From NCBI GenBank assembly GCA_003640385.1, contig RCAB01000083.1:1-64000 (forward strand): 64,000 nt of DNA, in the 5' to 3' direction. Made by a program: the position numbers and the translations under genes. Numbering within the stretch: the first letter of the stretch is position 1; the number at the start of each line of letters is the position of its first letter. This DNA comes from Setaria digitata. Taxonomy: Eukaryota > Nematoda > Chromadorea > Rhabditida > Setariidae. Of the stretch, positions 49,701 through 62,892 are shown in pieces. A model generated the notes under the pieces. That model was not told the origin of the DNA. It saw only the letters and a list, made by a program, of their open reading frames with translations, and did not search any database.

Positions 49701-51029
49701 CGTCATTATTAGTTTTAGTGTGAAAGTTTTTACTAAGTTAAATTACATGAGCCAAAAATGTTTTTTTTTTTCTCTTTTTATGGCCATCAGTATTTTGCTT
49801 TTCCCATGGACACTGCACTCCCAGTTCATGTGTTGACAAAAATTGCCTGTTTTAGGAAGACAGTTTTAGCGCAAAGGAGTATTGTAAATAAATGAAAAAT
49901 GTCTTCTAAAGCCAAAATACTCTTTTTCGGAAGAAATGAATGTTTTACTTTTAACATGCATAATTTGTTTTTTCTTTGTTAAAAAGTAAAGCTTTAAGAA
50001 AGAACAGAAACAGATGATCGCGTTTAGAAAGTGGTCTTTGAGAGTTAACATTTTACTTTGTCTTTCAAAGGCCTAATTTTTTTATAGTGACTCAGATTGA
50101 TTGATTTGAAAATCTGTTTACTTAATGTGATTTCTTGTATATGCTGATTAGTGATAAGACTAATGGACTATTTTTATCTGAAAATCGTTTAGGAGTAAAG
50201 TAAATTAAAATGCAGACAATAAGAACTAGTGACTTATCTTTTATTATTTAGATTTTTCGTAATTTTTTTGCTTTAACGGAGAAGGTTTAAGTGTTTACTA
50301 ATTTTTCCTGTTGTTTCAATTAAGATTGACCGTGCTAGGTAATATGAAACATCAGTACATATACTTATTTTCTTCTGAAAATGATTTCAGCTCACTTTGT
50401 CAGGAATTCGTTGCCAGTATAAAACCGAAAGTTGAAATTTTGGTTTCAGGTACCATTTGAAGATGATGAGAAGTTACGAGATTGGTTATACAGTGTTTAT
50501 CAATACAAAGACAATATCCTTGGTAATATTTCATAATTTTTGTACTTACTATGTCGAAGCATTTTTAACATGTAGTGGGATAAAGCATCTTTCATGAGAA
50601 CAAGTTTCTCACTCTCCTTTTTCCTTTGCTCTTTAAACGGCAATATACTTTTTCTCGAGATTTGTTTCAGCTTTTCGTTGAGTGGTTATGGTTATAGATT
50701 AAACACACGATCTCATGATTTCGTTTTTTAGGTTAAGTTAATCAAACAGAGTAGAGTTTGCTAGGCAGAAGTTTAGAGTGGACCGTAACTGTGCGATCGG
50801 CTTGCAATTTGTGAAATTTTTATTGTTTTGGATTTCATCGTAGGAAATTTCAGATCGATACTACAAGGAAGGAGTTTTTGTACGTGGTGAAGAAGGTACT
50901 AGGGTGTATTTTCCCTGGTGGAGAATTGTTGGACAGTATATTTTTTGGTTATCTTCATTTTACGTGCAATATCAAATTTACTCATTTGTAATACTTCATT
51001 TTTTGCGGAGCTTAGGTGTTATTTCCTAA
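43711..51029 (+). CDS. LPGAT1-like lysophospholipid acyltransferase (AGPAT family)
   Basis: Endoplasmic-reticulum enzyme transferring an acyl group from acyl-CoA to a lysophospholipid; LPGAT1 homologues act on lysophosphatidylglycerol and related lipids. Exons: 43711-43814, 44053-44169, 44333-44421, 44488-44621, 44802-45022, 45371-45570, 49503-49645, 50450-50522, 50854-51029. They total 1257 bases (418 aa) with every phase agreeing. An N-terminal hydrophobic segment (about 41-65) anchors the protein. Catalytic motif I is NHQSTAD (His126-Asp131), motif II the GDYFIKQG region, motif III FPEG at about 207-210. The LPGAT1 signature [10 protein letters not shown] starts the C-terminal domain, and a second hydrophobic segment ([17 protein letters not shown]) sits near the end, as in human LPGAT1. 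Intron 6 is 3.9 kb and holds a whole gene on the other strand. The C. elegans counterpart is probably acl-14 (from memory, unverified). Confidence 0.92.
45101..45311 (+). other. In-phase open stretch, possible alternative last exon of the LPGAT1-like gene
   Basis: Following AG at 45099-45100, this stretch stays open for 70 codons in exact phase with the fifth exon and then ends in TGA. It reads [18 protein letters not shown] and similar, which looks protein-like, but has no counterpart in LPGAT1. If spliced in, it would truncate the enzyme after the FPEG motif. Chance openness in AT-rich DNA over this length is unlikely but possible. Confidence 0.3.
45926..48091 (-). CDS. DGAT2/MOGAT-family acyltransferase, nested in the LPGAT1-like intron
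   Basis: ER/lipid-droplet enzyme acylating di- or monoacylglycerol to make neutral lipid. Exons, 5' to 3': 48091-48061, 47872-47736, 47489-47310, 47208-46953, 46776-46631, 46535-46411, 46121-45926. The total is 1071 bases (356 aa), the usual DGAT2 length, and phases agree throughout. The start [10 protein letters not shown] is supported by phase into exon 2. The N-terminal hairpin of hydrophobic segments ([16 protein letters not shown], then [11 protein letters not shown]) is followed by YFP (101-103), HPHG (123-126), GGAEEAL, the RxGFxxxA signature as RKGFIKIA, and NPEGSYLR. The introns after 46953 and after 46631 have no usable GT in the needed phase; both start with GCAAG, so they are read as GC-AG. 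DGAT versus MOGAT activity cannot be told from sequence alone. The gene lies entirely within intron 6 of the LPGAT1-like gene on the opposite strand. Confidence 0.92.
48292..48310. repeat. Short (GA)n repeat
   Basis: A run of GA dinucleotides just upstream (minus strand sense) of the DGAT2-like start region, within the large intron of the LPGAT1-like gene. On the minus strand it reads as (CT)n, roughly 200 bases 5' of the DGAT2-like ATG, so a promoter GAGA-type element is conceivable. Confidence 0.7.
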
Positions 51030-51129
51030 AATGTTAACAGTTTACTTTGTGTTGATTCTGTTATTGTTTATAGTCGAAGAGGTTTTCATATATTTTATAT
51101 GTGTCGCACATGACTATTTATTTTCCCAG

Positions 51130-53331
51130 GATCTCAAAATATCCAGGCGAGAATGTGAATCGGGAAATGCTTTATATCTCGACGACAGCTTTCTATCTTC
51201 ATCCGTTTCAGTAATCTGTTAGAGGATGAATCATTATCCTAAATTAAGATTTTATTTTCTAAATTTATCAGATGCAGAAATATTTCAAGTAGATTTCATT
51301 TCTATTTGTCCCAAAAATTTCAATCCCGAACAATTCATGTCATGTTTATCAGTAAATTGTGCATATTTCTTTTGTTATTGTTAATTTAGAACAATTAACC
51401 AAAAATTAACTGTTTTAACCAAATTGAAATTTTAGGCTCGTTTAAGATTTTTCGTCATCTGTCTCGTTTAAGATTTGTCATCTATATCTAAGCAGATTGC
51501 GCATAATTTTTTTCTAATAATATTGATTGATTTGTCGGAATCAGGGCTGACTTGATTGTTCATTTCTCATTTCATTTTGATACTAACAAGTTATCTTTGC
51601 TAAGTTTACAAATATGCAAAGAAGGTTTGAAATGCAGGCAAGCACGAAAAGCAAGGAAAAAGCGAAAAATATATGATGTCTGGCTCAGAATCATTACGAT
51701 GAGGAACATATCATTTTTACATATTTTAACATAAGGTGCAGCAAAATTTAAGTTGAAAATAAGGGGATATTGAAATTATGAAGTATGAAATATTTATATG
51801 AAATATAAAAAAAAAAAGTATGAAACCAAGCCTACATGAGGTAAGTCCTCAAATAATTCTCGCAAATTTTTGCCTTTGTCAGTCTTAACTCTTCACCTGA
51901 TTTACCTAATGACCCTGTAACAACCGTTCGCTAATAAATATAGTACACTCTAGAAAATGAAACCAGAATCTGTAAATGCCGATAAAATTGAAGAAATGAA
52001 GAGCTCCTCTGTAAAACTTAGAATTTTATTATGATTGGTTCCTCCTGAGATTGATTCATAACCGTTATGATCGTATTTAATTTTAACTGAGTGGATATTC
52101 GTATTGATTCTCCTAAGCGACTTGATCGTTAGGAATGGAATGCATAACTGCTCATTGATTTGCAAACTTCTCATCATTTTTCTTTGGGCGATAAATTTTT
52201 TAGGCTTTAAAAACTAGACATATAGGTCCCATATTCGCGTGTGTTCCTTTTTTTTCTTGTTTTAGGAAGACTCGGACCAATTCAACATGCTGCTTGGAAT
52301 TTGTAGACTAAGGATGAGTGAGGAAAGAGGATTTTTTTTCTTTTTTTATTTTGAATTGGTTTCTGAAATTGAATTGGGGACTTCTGAGCTCTCGTTACAG
52401 TTACTATTTTGTTTCCAGTCTCGACAGAATTGACCAATCGACCTTTTGTTCTCAGCGAAATGCAGCCAGCTTACTTCATAGAACGAATAAATATATTTGC
52501 TGAATTGTTACTCGGAGTTAAAAAAGTGGGATTCNGACCTAAAAAGTGGGATTCAAAACGTTTAACTTTTTAATCAATTCATGATAGAATGGCTTGTAAC
52601 TTATCCCATTTTTAGATTATGTTGGTTTTTTTAATTCAATATCCGAACAAACGATATTTCAGTAACAAAACTTGTCAACTTTGCATAAGTATTCAAATAC
52701 TCAAATTTCCTTGGTAGTTTTTCTTCACCTCTATGCTTTAGACTCTTAATAGGTCAAACGTTTAATTATTCAGGATGAGGATCTTATTCCTGAGAGAGGA
52801 AATTCTCACAAAAGGTTGGTATCTTGTGTTTTAATATATTTCCTCGTTAAAATTGTGAATTCATTCGCAAAAAGCAAAAAAAGACAAGCAAAGCACAATT
52901 GTATTCAACCGTCTATCTACTTTTTTAATTGTTGCTATTGGAAGCGATTCATTTGGTGAATAGCTACGTTGGGAGATAAGTCAGAATATTAGTTCAATAC
53001 CGCTCATGTTTGGACAACATCCAATTACAACTCTTTAATGCATCATCCGTTGAAATACTTTTAACTTCATACTCTGCAAGCTGAGGAAAGTGTAAAAGAA
53101 GCGCTGTTAATTAATTTTCGGGTCCAAAATTTATGCCATTCTCAGAGTTGTGCCACCTTCCTAGTCACTGGATGTCCTCTCTTCCTGAAACTTTTTCCGA
53201 TCCGCTTTTGGAGGATTGTTAATGACAATGTATGCAGCATGTAGTATGTAATAAAATCACTTAAACACCCAGACTTTCAAGTACGGAAGGGGTCCAAGCT
53301 TGCTTAAAATAACAGCACTGATTTTTAAAGT

Positions 53332-53366
<35 letters not shown>

Positions 53367-53590
53367 AAATTGTCGATTTTCTTAAAGATCTAAGAAACAT
53401 CAATCAGATGAAATGTTGGTTTTGTGGAAAGAAAAAGCGGAAAAAATTTTCTCTTCTTTCAAATATGAAAGCTTTTTGATTTACTACTTTTGTCTTTCTT
53501 TTTTGTTTTTTGATTTATTTAATCTCTTTTAGGCGTCAGGCAGTTGTCTCCTCGAACAACACAAGCAGCAAACAAGAATTGTTGAACTGA
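51130..53590 (+). CDS. Three tail-encoding exons: alternative LPGAT1-like 3' end or separate gene
   Basis: Exons 51130-51210, 52774-52814 and 53533-53590 have good acceptors (TTTTCCCAG, TTATTCAG, TCTTTTAG), plausible donors (GTAATC, GTTGGT) and compatible phases, ending in a stop at 53588-53590. They encode a hydrophilic Ser/Asp-rich tail of about 60 residues that includes SFLSSSVSDEDLIPER and finishes SSNNTSSKQELLN. The SDEDLI piece resembles acidic-cluster dileucine sorting signals such as those in sortilin tails. The first exon starts in phase 0, so it could follow several in-frame phase-0 GT sites inside the last LPGAT1-like exon (for example after 50987), giving an alternative cytosolic tail. 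It could also follow a short hydrophobic open frame starting near 51031. Family unknown. Confidence 0.45.
52521..52554. repeat. 14-base direct repeat around a single ambiguous base
   Basis: AAAAAGTGGGATTC occurs at 52521-52534 and 52541-52554, separated by N and GACCT. The N at 52535 beside a short duplication suggests a contig join or polishing artefact rather than a biological repeat. Confidence 0.8.
53335..53362 (+). repeat. Long poly-T tract
   Basis: An uninterrupted tract of about 28 T in the intron between 52814 and 53533. On the minus strand it would be a poly-A tail-like run, but no retrocopy is recognisable beside it. Confidence 0.9.
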
Positions 53591-56500
53591 ATATTAAGAA
53601 AATAAACTTTGCTGCATCACATTCGTGTATTTAAATGCAACGATTCCAAGTTTTTCGAAGGAAAATTTACCAGTTGAATCGTTAAACGAACAAACTTGAC
53701 GTATTGAGATTGCTAGTGGATGAAACTGTTGAATACAAGGCATAGTCAGCTTAATTAGTCAATTAAAAATAAATTTTAATGATTTTTATGTGCTGATTTA
53801 ATTAAAATTTTTTCATTTTATATGCGAAAATAGATGTTATACTAATCATTGTGTGTCTTTTCTTCTTCATAGCTTCTGAAATCGTTCAAATGATATTATT
53901 TTTCCTTTTTAAACAAATTGCAAATACAGCTGCAGTTTAACATTATACTTTAATATTTAAAAAAGACAAATTAGGCTCAGCTGTAACAATATTAAAAGTG
54001 ATAGCAACACGGTGGTCGGTTAATTCAGCTGGCTGTTTTCAAAAGTCTACGTTAATTAAGCTCAAATATTCATTATTAATATCTGAAAATTCAATATTCT
54101 ATTCATTAAACTTATTAATGGCTAAAGATTTATTATCGAACTCACACTGTGAATTATATAAGTGCAATAATAATTCATTACAAAATCTATTTCAGATGAG
54201 CTGAAGGATTGTCAGAAATCGAATTTGCAAAAATAGCGTTAGGAATTTAGATAAAATTTGTTATTTATAAGATAATTTGGAAAGAATTATTGAATATCAT
54301 TGTCGCAGCTTTAAATGAATAAAAGAGTTGCATAGCAGTTTTTGACAATGTACGTCTTCTCATAAACGATTATTTCGAGGCATTTTCTCGATAATTTAAT
54401 GAATTTATGACTTCATGAATTTATCGAATTGTGTATTTCATTCCTTTTCCTCCTTTTTACTCCAATTTTTAATTCCATTCCTGCTGTCATAGTACTAGAA
54501 ATATCTTTAATTTTCTATTTTAGGCTAAAGCAAAGAGAAGAAAGTGAGAGAGGCCACGCGTCGAACGAACGAATCTTATCGCTTTCTGTTTTCCTAATAA
54601 AAGTCATCGAATTTTTTTTCGTTCACAAATGTGTAGGAATGCGATTTCATTCAATATTTACACATTTTTCACCGAACAGATGAGGCTACTTTTGTGCCCT
54701 TTCAACGATATCGAATGAAATTTCAAGTCTTTTTGGTAATTAAGAGAAGAGCTCAGTGATACCTCGCCCTTCCTTGCTCTGTACTTATAAATGAGATTAG
54801 ATTAGAGTCCATCAATTCCTGGCTACTCGCATTCACTTCAGCTATTGAAGATCTATTAAGGAGAAGACGAGAAGAAAAGTTACAGCTTTTCTTCACGGCA
54901 GATAAAAGATGAGAAAGGAATGTATATCATTATTCTTCTAATATTCACCATTATTCTCAATATCACTATCATTAGTACTATGAACATATGATTACTGTTG
55001 CGCTTTTTTTCATAATTTTTATCATATCAGCTGTTCGATAATTGTCAATTAACTATTCTTGAATTTAATCGGAATTAATTTCTTCTAAAATACTGATGGA
55101 TAATAAAATTTTAGTTAACATTTTCTTCCATTATTTCTAAAACGCACTATGGAAGAATTCTGGGTGCTTAAACTCCTAATTCTTTACAAATGACGTACTT
55201 TCTTTTAGGTGATTTATTGTTGTCATAAGGTTCAAAAAAAAGAACAGAAATCATTATTAAATAATTGATTAATAGTTTGCTTTATGCTCTTCCTTATTAG
55301 TAATGTTATTTTCTACCTCCTAAAACCAATTATTTCCTTTTCTTCAGAGTTTCTTACATTTTAAGTGATGTTATGTGTTTCCCACTTAAAATAAAAAGAA
55401 AATTTCTTTTTCTTTTGTTTTTCAGCTTAGCACCTAACGATATGAAACAGCAATATTATCTGCCTTTTAAATTATTTTAATTTAATTATGAGTGTCAAGC
55501 ACATTGTTTGCTCCAAAGATTCCTTACAAAAATTAGTGGAAAAATTGTCAAAAAAATAAGCATTCATTATTTCTGTCATATATTACTTTTCTTATTTTTA
55601 AGAAGATCTTATAGCATTATATGATTGCACATTTTTGTCGAATTATATGAAATCATAGAGAAAAATGCTTCTGAGTCACTTTTAACGACATATGTTCTCT
55701 AAAACAAAAACGATTATAATTTTAAAACAAAGGTGATAGTGGAGATGAAAAAAAGTAGAAGTAGTTGATAGTTTCAGGGCATTTGTGTTTGAAGTGAGTA
55801 GTAAGCATTTGTTTGTTTCTCATTTAATTATTTTGATTAAATGGCAATTTCATTTGGAATTTATGTCTTTTTTCTTTTCAATATTCATTTGATTTGGCGT
55901 TACATATGAAGAGCCATCTGCAGGAAACAAGAAAATAAAATGCCCATTTCATCTGAAAAGCAAAAATAAAAAAATGTCAAATTTTAAAATTTGCAAATTC
56001 CAAAGAACCGCAAAAATAAAGGAATTCTAAAGTAGGGTATGTTTAAGACTGATAGACTAATAGCCCTGAAGTATAATTTCAATTGGGCGATATGCAGCGA
56101 TAGTAATAATGATTTTATCTTGTTAACTGAGCAATTGGATAACGATAACGAATATTCTTGAAGCTAAAGTAACGAAGAAAATTTGCAAAAGAAAAAAAAG
56201 AAGATTTGAACGATAGACTTGGCTGAAAAGACTTGTTCTGTACCAATTTAGTTGTAATAGAAATGATTCCGAATATTTCATGCACTCGAAAAGACTGCAA
56301 TAAAGATCCCATGGATCACTGCCGTAATATCTTTATGGATCAGTTATTTTGATTCCAATATTTTTTAACTGCTTCCTTTTAAAAGCGTCAACAATCCTAC
56401 CTGGCAGAATTATTAAAAATTATAAAAATGACTTGGAGTAAGAGCGAAATATTGCTCAAAGAAGGTCTTTTTTTTTGTTGAATATGATTGAAAGATTAAA

Positions 56501-59500
56501 AATTTCAAAATCACTGTCAAATAAGATGTCATGCAAAAGGGCTGCATTATTGAGGAATGGTTGTACTGCGGAAATGGAAAATCATTACACCTTTTCCTGC
56601 AAGTGAGTGGAATAGATTTGCTGAATCAAGTGATAAACAAAAGCTTATATTCAAGAGATAACGAAATTGAAGATTTGGCTAGGATGATTTCTTTAGTTAA
56701 CTGAAACCTTATCAAATTAGGTCGTGACTCTTAACAACGTTCAACTGCAAGCAGGAAGTTTTGATGAAGGAAAAAAAGACGACACCGCCCAGATACTAAG
56801 CAATTCGAAGTACTTCCCCGATGCAATCTGCATGATAATTCCACTTCTACAACGCTGTTACTTTTATTTTTTCTATAACTTTTCAAAATTTTCATTCCTT
56901 TAACTCATCTTTTTAATTAACGATCATGTTTTACTTTCCTGACAAACATCGATTGTTTTACAGCAAAGTCAATTAGATGGAAATTTGTTAGTAGAATGAT
57001 AGAACGAATCTAAAATTACTGCACCAATTGTTACAGTGTTCTGAAGACCAAAAAAACGACATATTTTATCCTTATTTTTTCTCTTGTGGTTTTGAACGTC
57101 TTTTTTTGGACTGAAATAATCCAATTAGTATCAGCCCACTTGAATTCTATTGTAAATGGATGCTATCAATAAATCTAAGAAATTTTGTAAGATTTCAAGA
57201 AAGGGAATATGTCCTTCCCGCATCACTGCATGTTCCAAACTCGAGCGGATTATTTACAGTTAAGTCTGGTAGTATTACAAATATTTTTATCATCAGATTA
57301 TGGACATGTTTATATCACCCTAATATATTACTAAGCTTGTGAAAAACATCATCTGTCAAAAAATTGTTATAATATTCAAAATAAGATTGTAATACTAGTT
57401 TTTCATACAGTTACAAGAATGAGAAAAGAGAATGCTCTTTCAAGCTTCAAGAAATTAAATTATTTCGACGATAAAAATTCCTAAGTGGAGCGTAACGATT
57501 CACCTATAATGGAGCTTTCAAGGAAGAAATCAAGTGGAAGGAAAAGAGAAGAGGAAGATTCAATTCCATTCCACTTACCTATTTTGATCTTTTTCTTATT
57601 AAGCTTAAACCTAAAAGCCTTAGTTTAGTAGCTAATCTCAGAATTCCATGCGAAAATTCAATCAAGAGAATCGAGTCTTCCATCCTATTTTTTCTTTTTT
57701 CTTCGTTTTCCTCCTTTCTCGAGTGTTGCTTTAACGTCCTCAATTTCCATTACCATCAGTCCCTGGGAGAACAGCTAATTACTCAAGCAACAATTGCAAA
57801 TACTAATAGCAAATTTGTATTTTTAAAATTTGACGAAAACAAATGATAATCCATGCGTAACACTTCATGTCATGTCACAAGTAAGAATGTCTTAATGTAT
57901 AATTTTTCTTAATTTCGACTTGGGAAATTTACAAAGTTTATTAAGATTATGCAAATTGTGTAATATATGCATAATTTAATGGTAGAATAACATTTGTATT
58001 GATGTGTTTAATGTATTATAATAATCATTTAATATCTTGGAAGAAAGAAAACGAACAGAGCCATTAAACTCTATTATTACTACCATATTAGACCACAAAA
58101 TTTAGATTTTATAATTAAACTCTACACTGGTGAGACGAGTAACTATAATAATTACCACATTTCTTTGTCAAGAAAAAAAGCTAACTCATTTCTTATCAAA
58201 ATGTCGCATCAGTTTTTAATGAACTATTGAGAAAACATCTGTTGCAATTTGTTAGTTCTGGAATTCATTTTGTTATTGTTCTCAAGACTTTCATCTTTGT
58301 AAAATTTCTCGAATCGCATGCCTTTTATTGAGACAATTGTGTTATTGGTACTGCAAGCTGCTTCGGTTTCTTTGCAAGTTTGGAAAAACTATCTGAGCTT
58401 GAAAAATCACTCAGAAATGATTAGTTTTTGTGATTTTAATTAAAGCAAATTATTTGAAAGAAATGTAAATTATTCTCACACTAAATAACAAGCTATTGAC
58501 AAGTTTGCAAGTATAAGTAAATGCATATAAATCAAAAATTAGGAATTAAAGTGATATATTATTAGCCATTAATAGCGAAGTTTAATCCGTCAGTATTCTA
58601 ATAGTTGGGTTAGGTATTATTTTAGTTCTATTTAGATATTTACTGAAGAAAAAAGAATTAGTCTTTTCTAAGTCTAATTTAAGTATTAATAGATCTGCAA
58701 AAGGAGGCGACTACGCTTGATGAAGGAAAACATAAGCTAAGCATCCATCGTCTCCAGCGGTCAACTTCATATCATCATATCATCCAATTCGTTTTCATTT
58801 CATCCAAATTTGAAAAATAAAAAAGCCAAAGGTCAGTTTTAGACTGCAAGATGCTTCACGACATCTTCCTTTGCCTCCATGCTGTTTATCATTCTTGAGG
58901 AAAATAATTTCAGTTTCAGTTTTCGCATTCCATGAATTTCGGTGAAACTGACAAGCAGATTAAATGACAAGCTGATCAATTTTAACACAACGCAAGTTCT
59001 TTAATTAATTAAAGACATCATTTTAATTGTCCATATTCTTCAAATTTTACTTTCTATCATAAATTGAGGCAAAAATTTACTGCCAAAATCAAGGAAAGTA
59101 AAAATTAAATTTCTATGCCGAAAATCCGAAAAATACAAGTTCCAAAAAATTTTCTTTCCAGTTTGCTATGGACAGTATTTAACATTTAATTCATAAGTCA
59201 CTTATGTTCTCTCTGTTAGCGAAATATCTAATTGTCGATTAATTTTTTTTTAAGTAGCCAAGTTTCAGGATCATGCAATTATTGCGAAATAGCATTCGCT
59301 AGAAAAAAACCGTTTAAATTTCAATTCGTATAGCTTCGAACTGACTACTATGTATCCCGCATTCTCATCTAATCATTTCGAGACTAATGAATTCGTCACC
59401 TTGCATCCATTCGAAGTATAACGTACAAAAATGCCAACATTTTCAGTTTAATTTTTCTTTTTCAATTCATTTTACTCACTTTTTGATAGATGACCATTTT

Positions 59501-62500
59501 AGAAAAAAGAGCAACGTGAAGACAAAGTCATTTGATAATTTCCAGTCTTTTTCTACCCAATAAAAAAAAAAGGGAAAAAACAGGAAAACAAGCATGTCAA
59601 TAAAAATTTCAAGCGTAGTAAATACAAATAGAAGTTCAGGAAACTTTTTTTGCTATAGTAATTAGTATTTTGTTACCTAGTATCAATGAGATTCCATCTC
59701 TTCTTTCCTCCAGTTACCTTGCCAAGGCTTTTAATATAAAATTAGGTGATTAACAGGGCATTGACATCAAGGAGTTCCATCATATCTTCTGGATGATTTG
59801 CTTTCTTCATCCTTTTGGTTCACTTCCTCAAACTAATACTTTTCCGTTATTATAATGGGGAGTAGACAAAATTTTTACTTTGCTCTTCCTTCTTCTTTTT
59901 AGACCTCCACTAAAGGTTTCTCATTTTCTTTCAGCATTCGATTCTAATTTTCCTTTTTCATTCTGGGATGGCACAAGCGGAAGTTTCTTCAATTTTCTTT
60001 TGCAATTTGCTTTTTTTTTCACTGAATAACTATTTAAAATTTTGGTGCATATCTATAAGTATTTCGTAGTAAAATTTTCCTCCATAAAAGAAGAAAAAAC
60101 ATTAAAATTAAAATATGACATAATTTTCAAACTAAGGGCAAATATTATCGGATTGAAAATTCATTTTGGTTCCCAGTGAAATGTAAAATTATCTTTTAGA
60201 AGACAGCGGCATAATAACATTCTTTTTCAACCGAAAAATCGTAATCAGGGATTTTTAAAAAGTTTTAAATATTTATAGTTGTTATTTAAGCAATTTTTCT
60301 TGTAGCGTAAAGTTATCAATTATGTCAGAATTTTTCTTCCCAAAACTGCGCCTTAGACTTTGTTATTGATGAATGAGAAATTACTTTTGATCAGTAATAA
60401 ATTTCTACTAATTCAAATATTTAAACAAAATGAATGGTTATGAATAAGCAAGCTAGCATGCAGATAGATGTGAAAGTAGGAATTAGCAGCTTGTTCTTAT
60501 AAACTTAGGTGATAATTAGAGCAATAAGCATCAAGTATTAAATCAATAACTATTAACATTAGTTACCAACTATAGTTAGAAAAAAAGGTTGGAAAAAAAG
60601 AAAAGAAAAAAACAATGAGTACCAACTGTTTGTTAATAATGGCCAATAAAATGGAGGAATGGCCAGAGAGGACAACGACAATGCAAACAATTCAAACTAT
60701 TCCTTCTCTAAAGGAATAAAGAAGAACTTATTCTCAAATATGAAAATGTGACTGAAAATATTTACGCTACCTTTTCTTCTTTATTTTTAAGTATTAATCG
60801 AAGCTTAGCAAAATTATTTGGCCAGAAATTTGATTTGCTCTTAACAGATGAAACTTGAATTAAACTTGAGACGTAAACTTTTAGAATTGATAGGTGGAAC
60901 AGAGTGGAAAAAGTTTTTTTTTCTTTTCATTTACGACACATTTGTTGGCAATATTCGATCAAATCAACGATAAGTCCTTGAGGTTCGTGATTCTCGAGTA
61001 CTTTTTCCGGAGATAACAGAAGTCAAGCAGCAGCATTTTTCTTCCTCACTCTTTGAATTTCTAAAATGGTTATAAAGATTTTCGTGCTATTGAATTTGGC
61101 AGATTTGATTTGAATTTTGGTCCAATTTAATTGCTCACTGCTTATAATAACACAATCAAAAAGAAGAATTTGCATTTTTAATCGAAATTATCAGGTGCAA
61201 ACTAAAATTCTGCAGAAATTATAATTCTTTATCACGAATTTTTTGCAGTTATCATACTAATGATACAAATGTGTGGATAAATTTTAATCTGATTTTATTA
61301 ATTATTCGATTTCAAGTTAGACATTTCAACTGGAAATAATATTGCACTTTAGGCTATTTACTCACTTGAAGAAACCGAAAAAAAGATGAATGAAAGTATT
61401 TTTATTACTGAAATCAGTTGAAAAACTTTGTACCAAACTACGGTATCTGTTATTATCGTTTGTAGGATGAAGACTCGGAATATAAACTGAAGTTATTTTG
61501 TTTGTTTTTGAAAGTTAAGACAAGTTCTCGATACTTGTCATTTATCTCAAGGATTCTGTCATATAATCATCCAAGCTGACTTCTTTTCTTTTGTAATTAT
61601 TGCTCATCATTTATCGAGATAAATCTAATCTTATAATTTTTGCAATGCAGGATGTGTCTCATTTTTCTTAATTTCCAGTATACCTTCCTTGTAGGCAGTT
61701 GACTCAAAAAAAAAAAAAAAAATCAAATTATTATTTCAGTAGAATTTGAACTATGAATTATTAAGAGTTGACTCATGCATTTAAGAGTTCTAAATGGATA
61801 ACTGAGAACTGAATGTTAAATCTACAATGAAAAATCAGTTAGCCATTTGAGCATTCGTGGGATGAAATGAAAATTTCAAACATTGCAGATCGAACTGGTG
61901 TTTTGAAACTTCATTAAGTCGTTAAATATTGACTACCGTGGCCAAAGTGATTAAAATTATTGTCTTACAGCTATGCGAACTAAAATTAAAAATTTAGCTT
62001 TAAGAAATCCGGAACAGAATTGTGTTCATCAGTTAATTGCCACTATCTATTCAAATATTATCATATTAATCATAATTAATCACTTACTTCCAACACTGAC
62101 GTACAGATATTACTGGTTAAGTGTTAGAATTTTTGAAGAAATTTGACATACTATCCCATCAACAATATCATCATTTTTTTTTTTTTGTTTATAATGAATA
62201 CTATCATAAAGATTATCAACAACTCGTTAGAAGTCGTCCATCGTTCATGCCTTTAATAAAAATAAACGGCTCTCGATCTTTCGAACACGAAAAAAAATAA
62301 AGGGAGGAGAGATTTTCTAGAAATATAAACTGAGTTTTAATTCTGAGAAAAGAATTCGAATTTGTAATTACCACTGATCATTCTTGCGGGACCGTTTTGA
62401 AATGTAAAAATTTTTTCAGCAGTGCTCCAACTTTGCATTTATTTTAGTTAGATGGAATTTTTTTCACGATTTAATCCTTAAATATATTTTCGGATAATAT

Positions 62501-62892
62501 GCTTATCAGTCCATAAGCTATCTCTCTTATTTACATAATGACGTAAAGACTCTCACTTCCGTTACGGCATATTCGGCTACTGTTTCGCAAAGGATAAATG
62601 TTATATTTTACAATAAAAACATCATTTCATGCCTAATGAACAACAACTTATTGCTTGTACCTGTGTTGACTTTGTTTTTAATTAGGTCATACTTCTCTGC
62701 TCATAGTACAAAGTTTATATTTCCATTTCTCAATAAATTGTACTAAGAAAGGAAACGAAAAAAGCATGTCCACAGCTTATTAGTTTTAAATTTTCATTAG
62801 AAAAAACATTATTAAATTCAAATTTTAAAAGTTTCGAAGATTGTACTTTATGCTAATTTAAACTGAAACTAAATTCACTTTTCCAGCAAACG
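53591..62892. other. Gene-poor region upstream of the GPCR
   Basis: Nine kilobases without a supportable exon on either strand. Open stretches at 54429-54683 and 57160-57342 plus and 56115-56312 minus have neither family resemblance nor consistent splice phases. The region probably contains the upstream regulatory DNA or 5' UTR introns of the GPCR. Several poly-A/T tracts (for example 61707-61722) are the only repeats noted. Confidence 0.5.
62878..62892 (+). promoter_or_regulatory. Splice acceptor just before the GPCR start codon
   Basis: TTTTCCAG ends at 62886, six bases before the ATG. This is either the end of a 5' UTR intron or a spliced-leader acceptor; no in-frame coding exon is evident upstream. 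Confidence 0.45.

Noticed and set aside
57160..57342. Plus frame that is slightly GC-richer than its surroundings
   Set aside because: No phase-consistent neighbouring exon and no recognisable motif.
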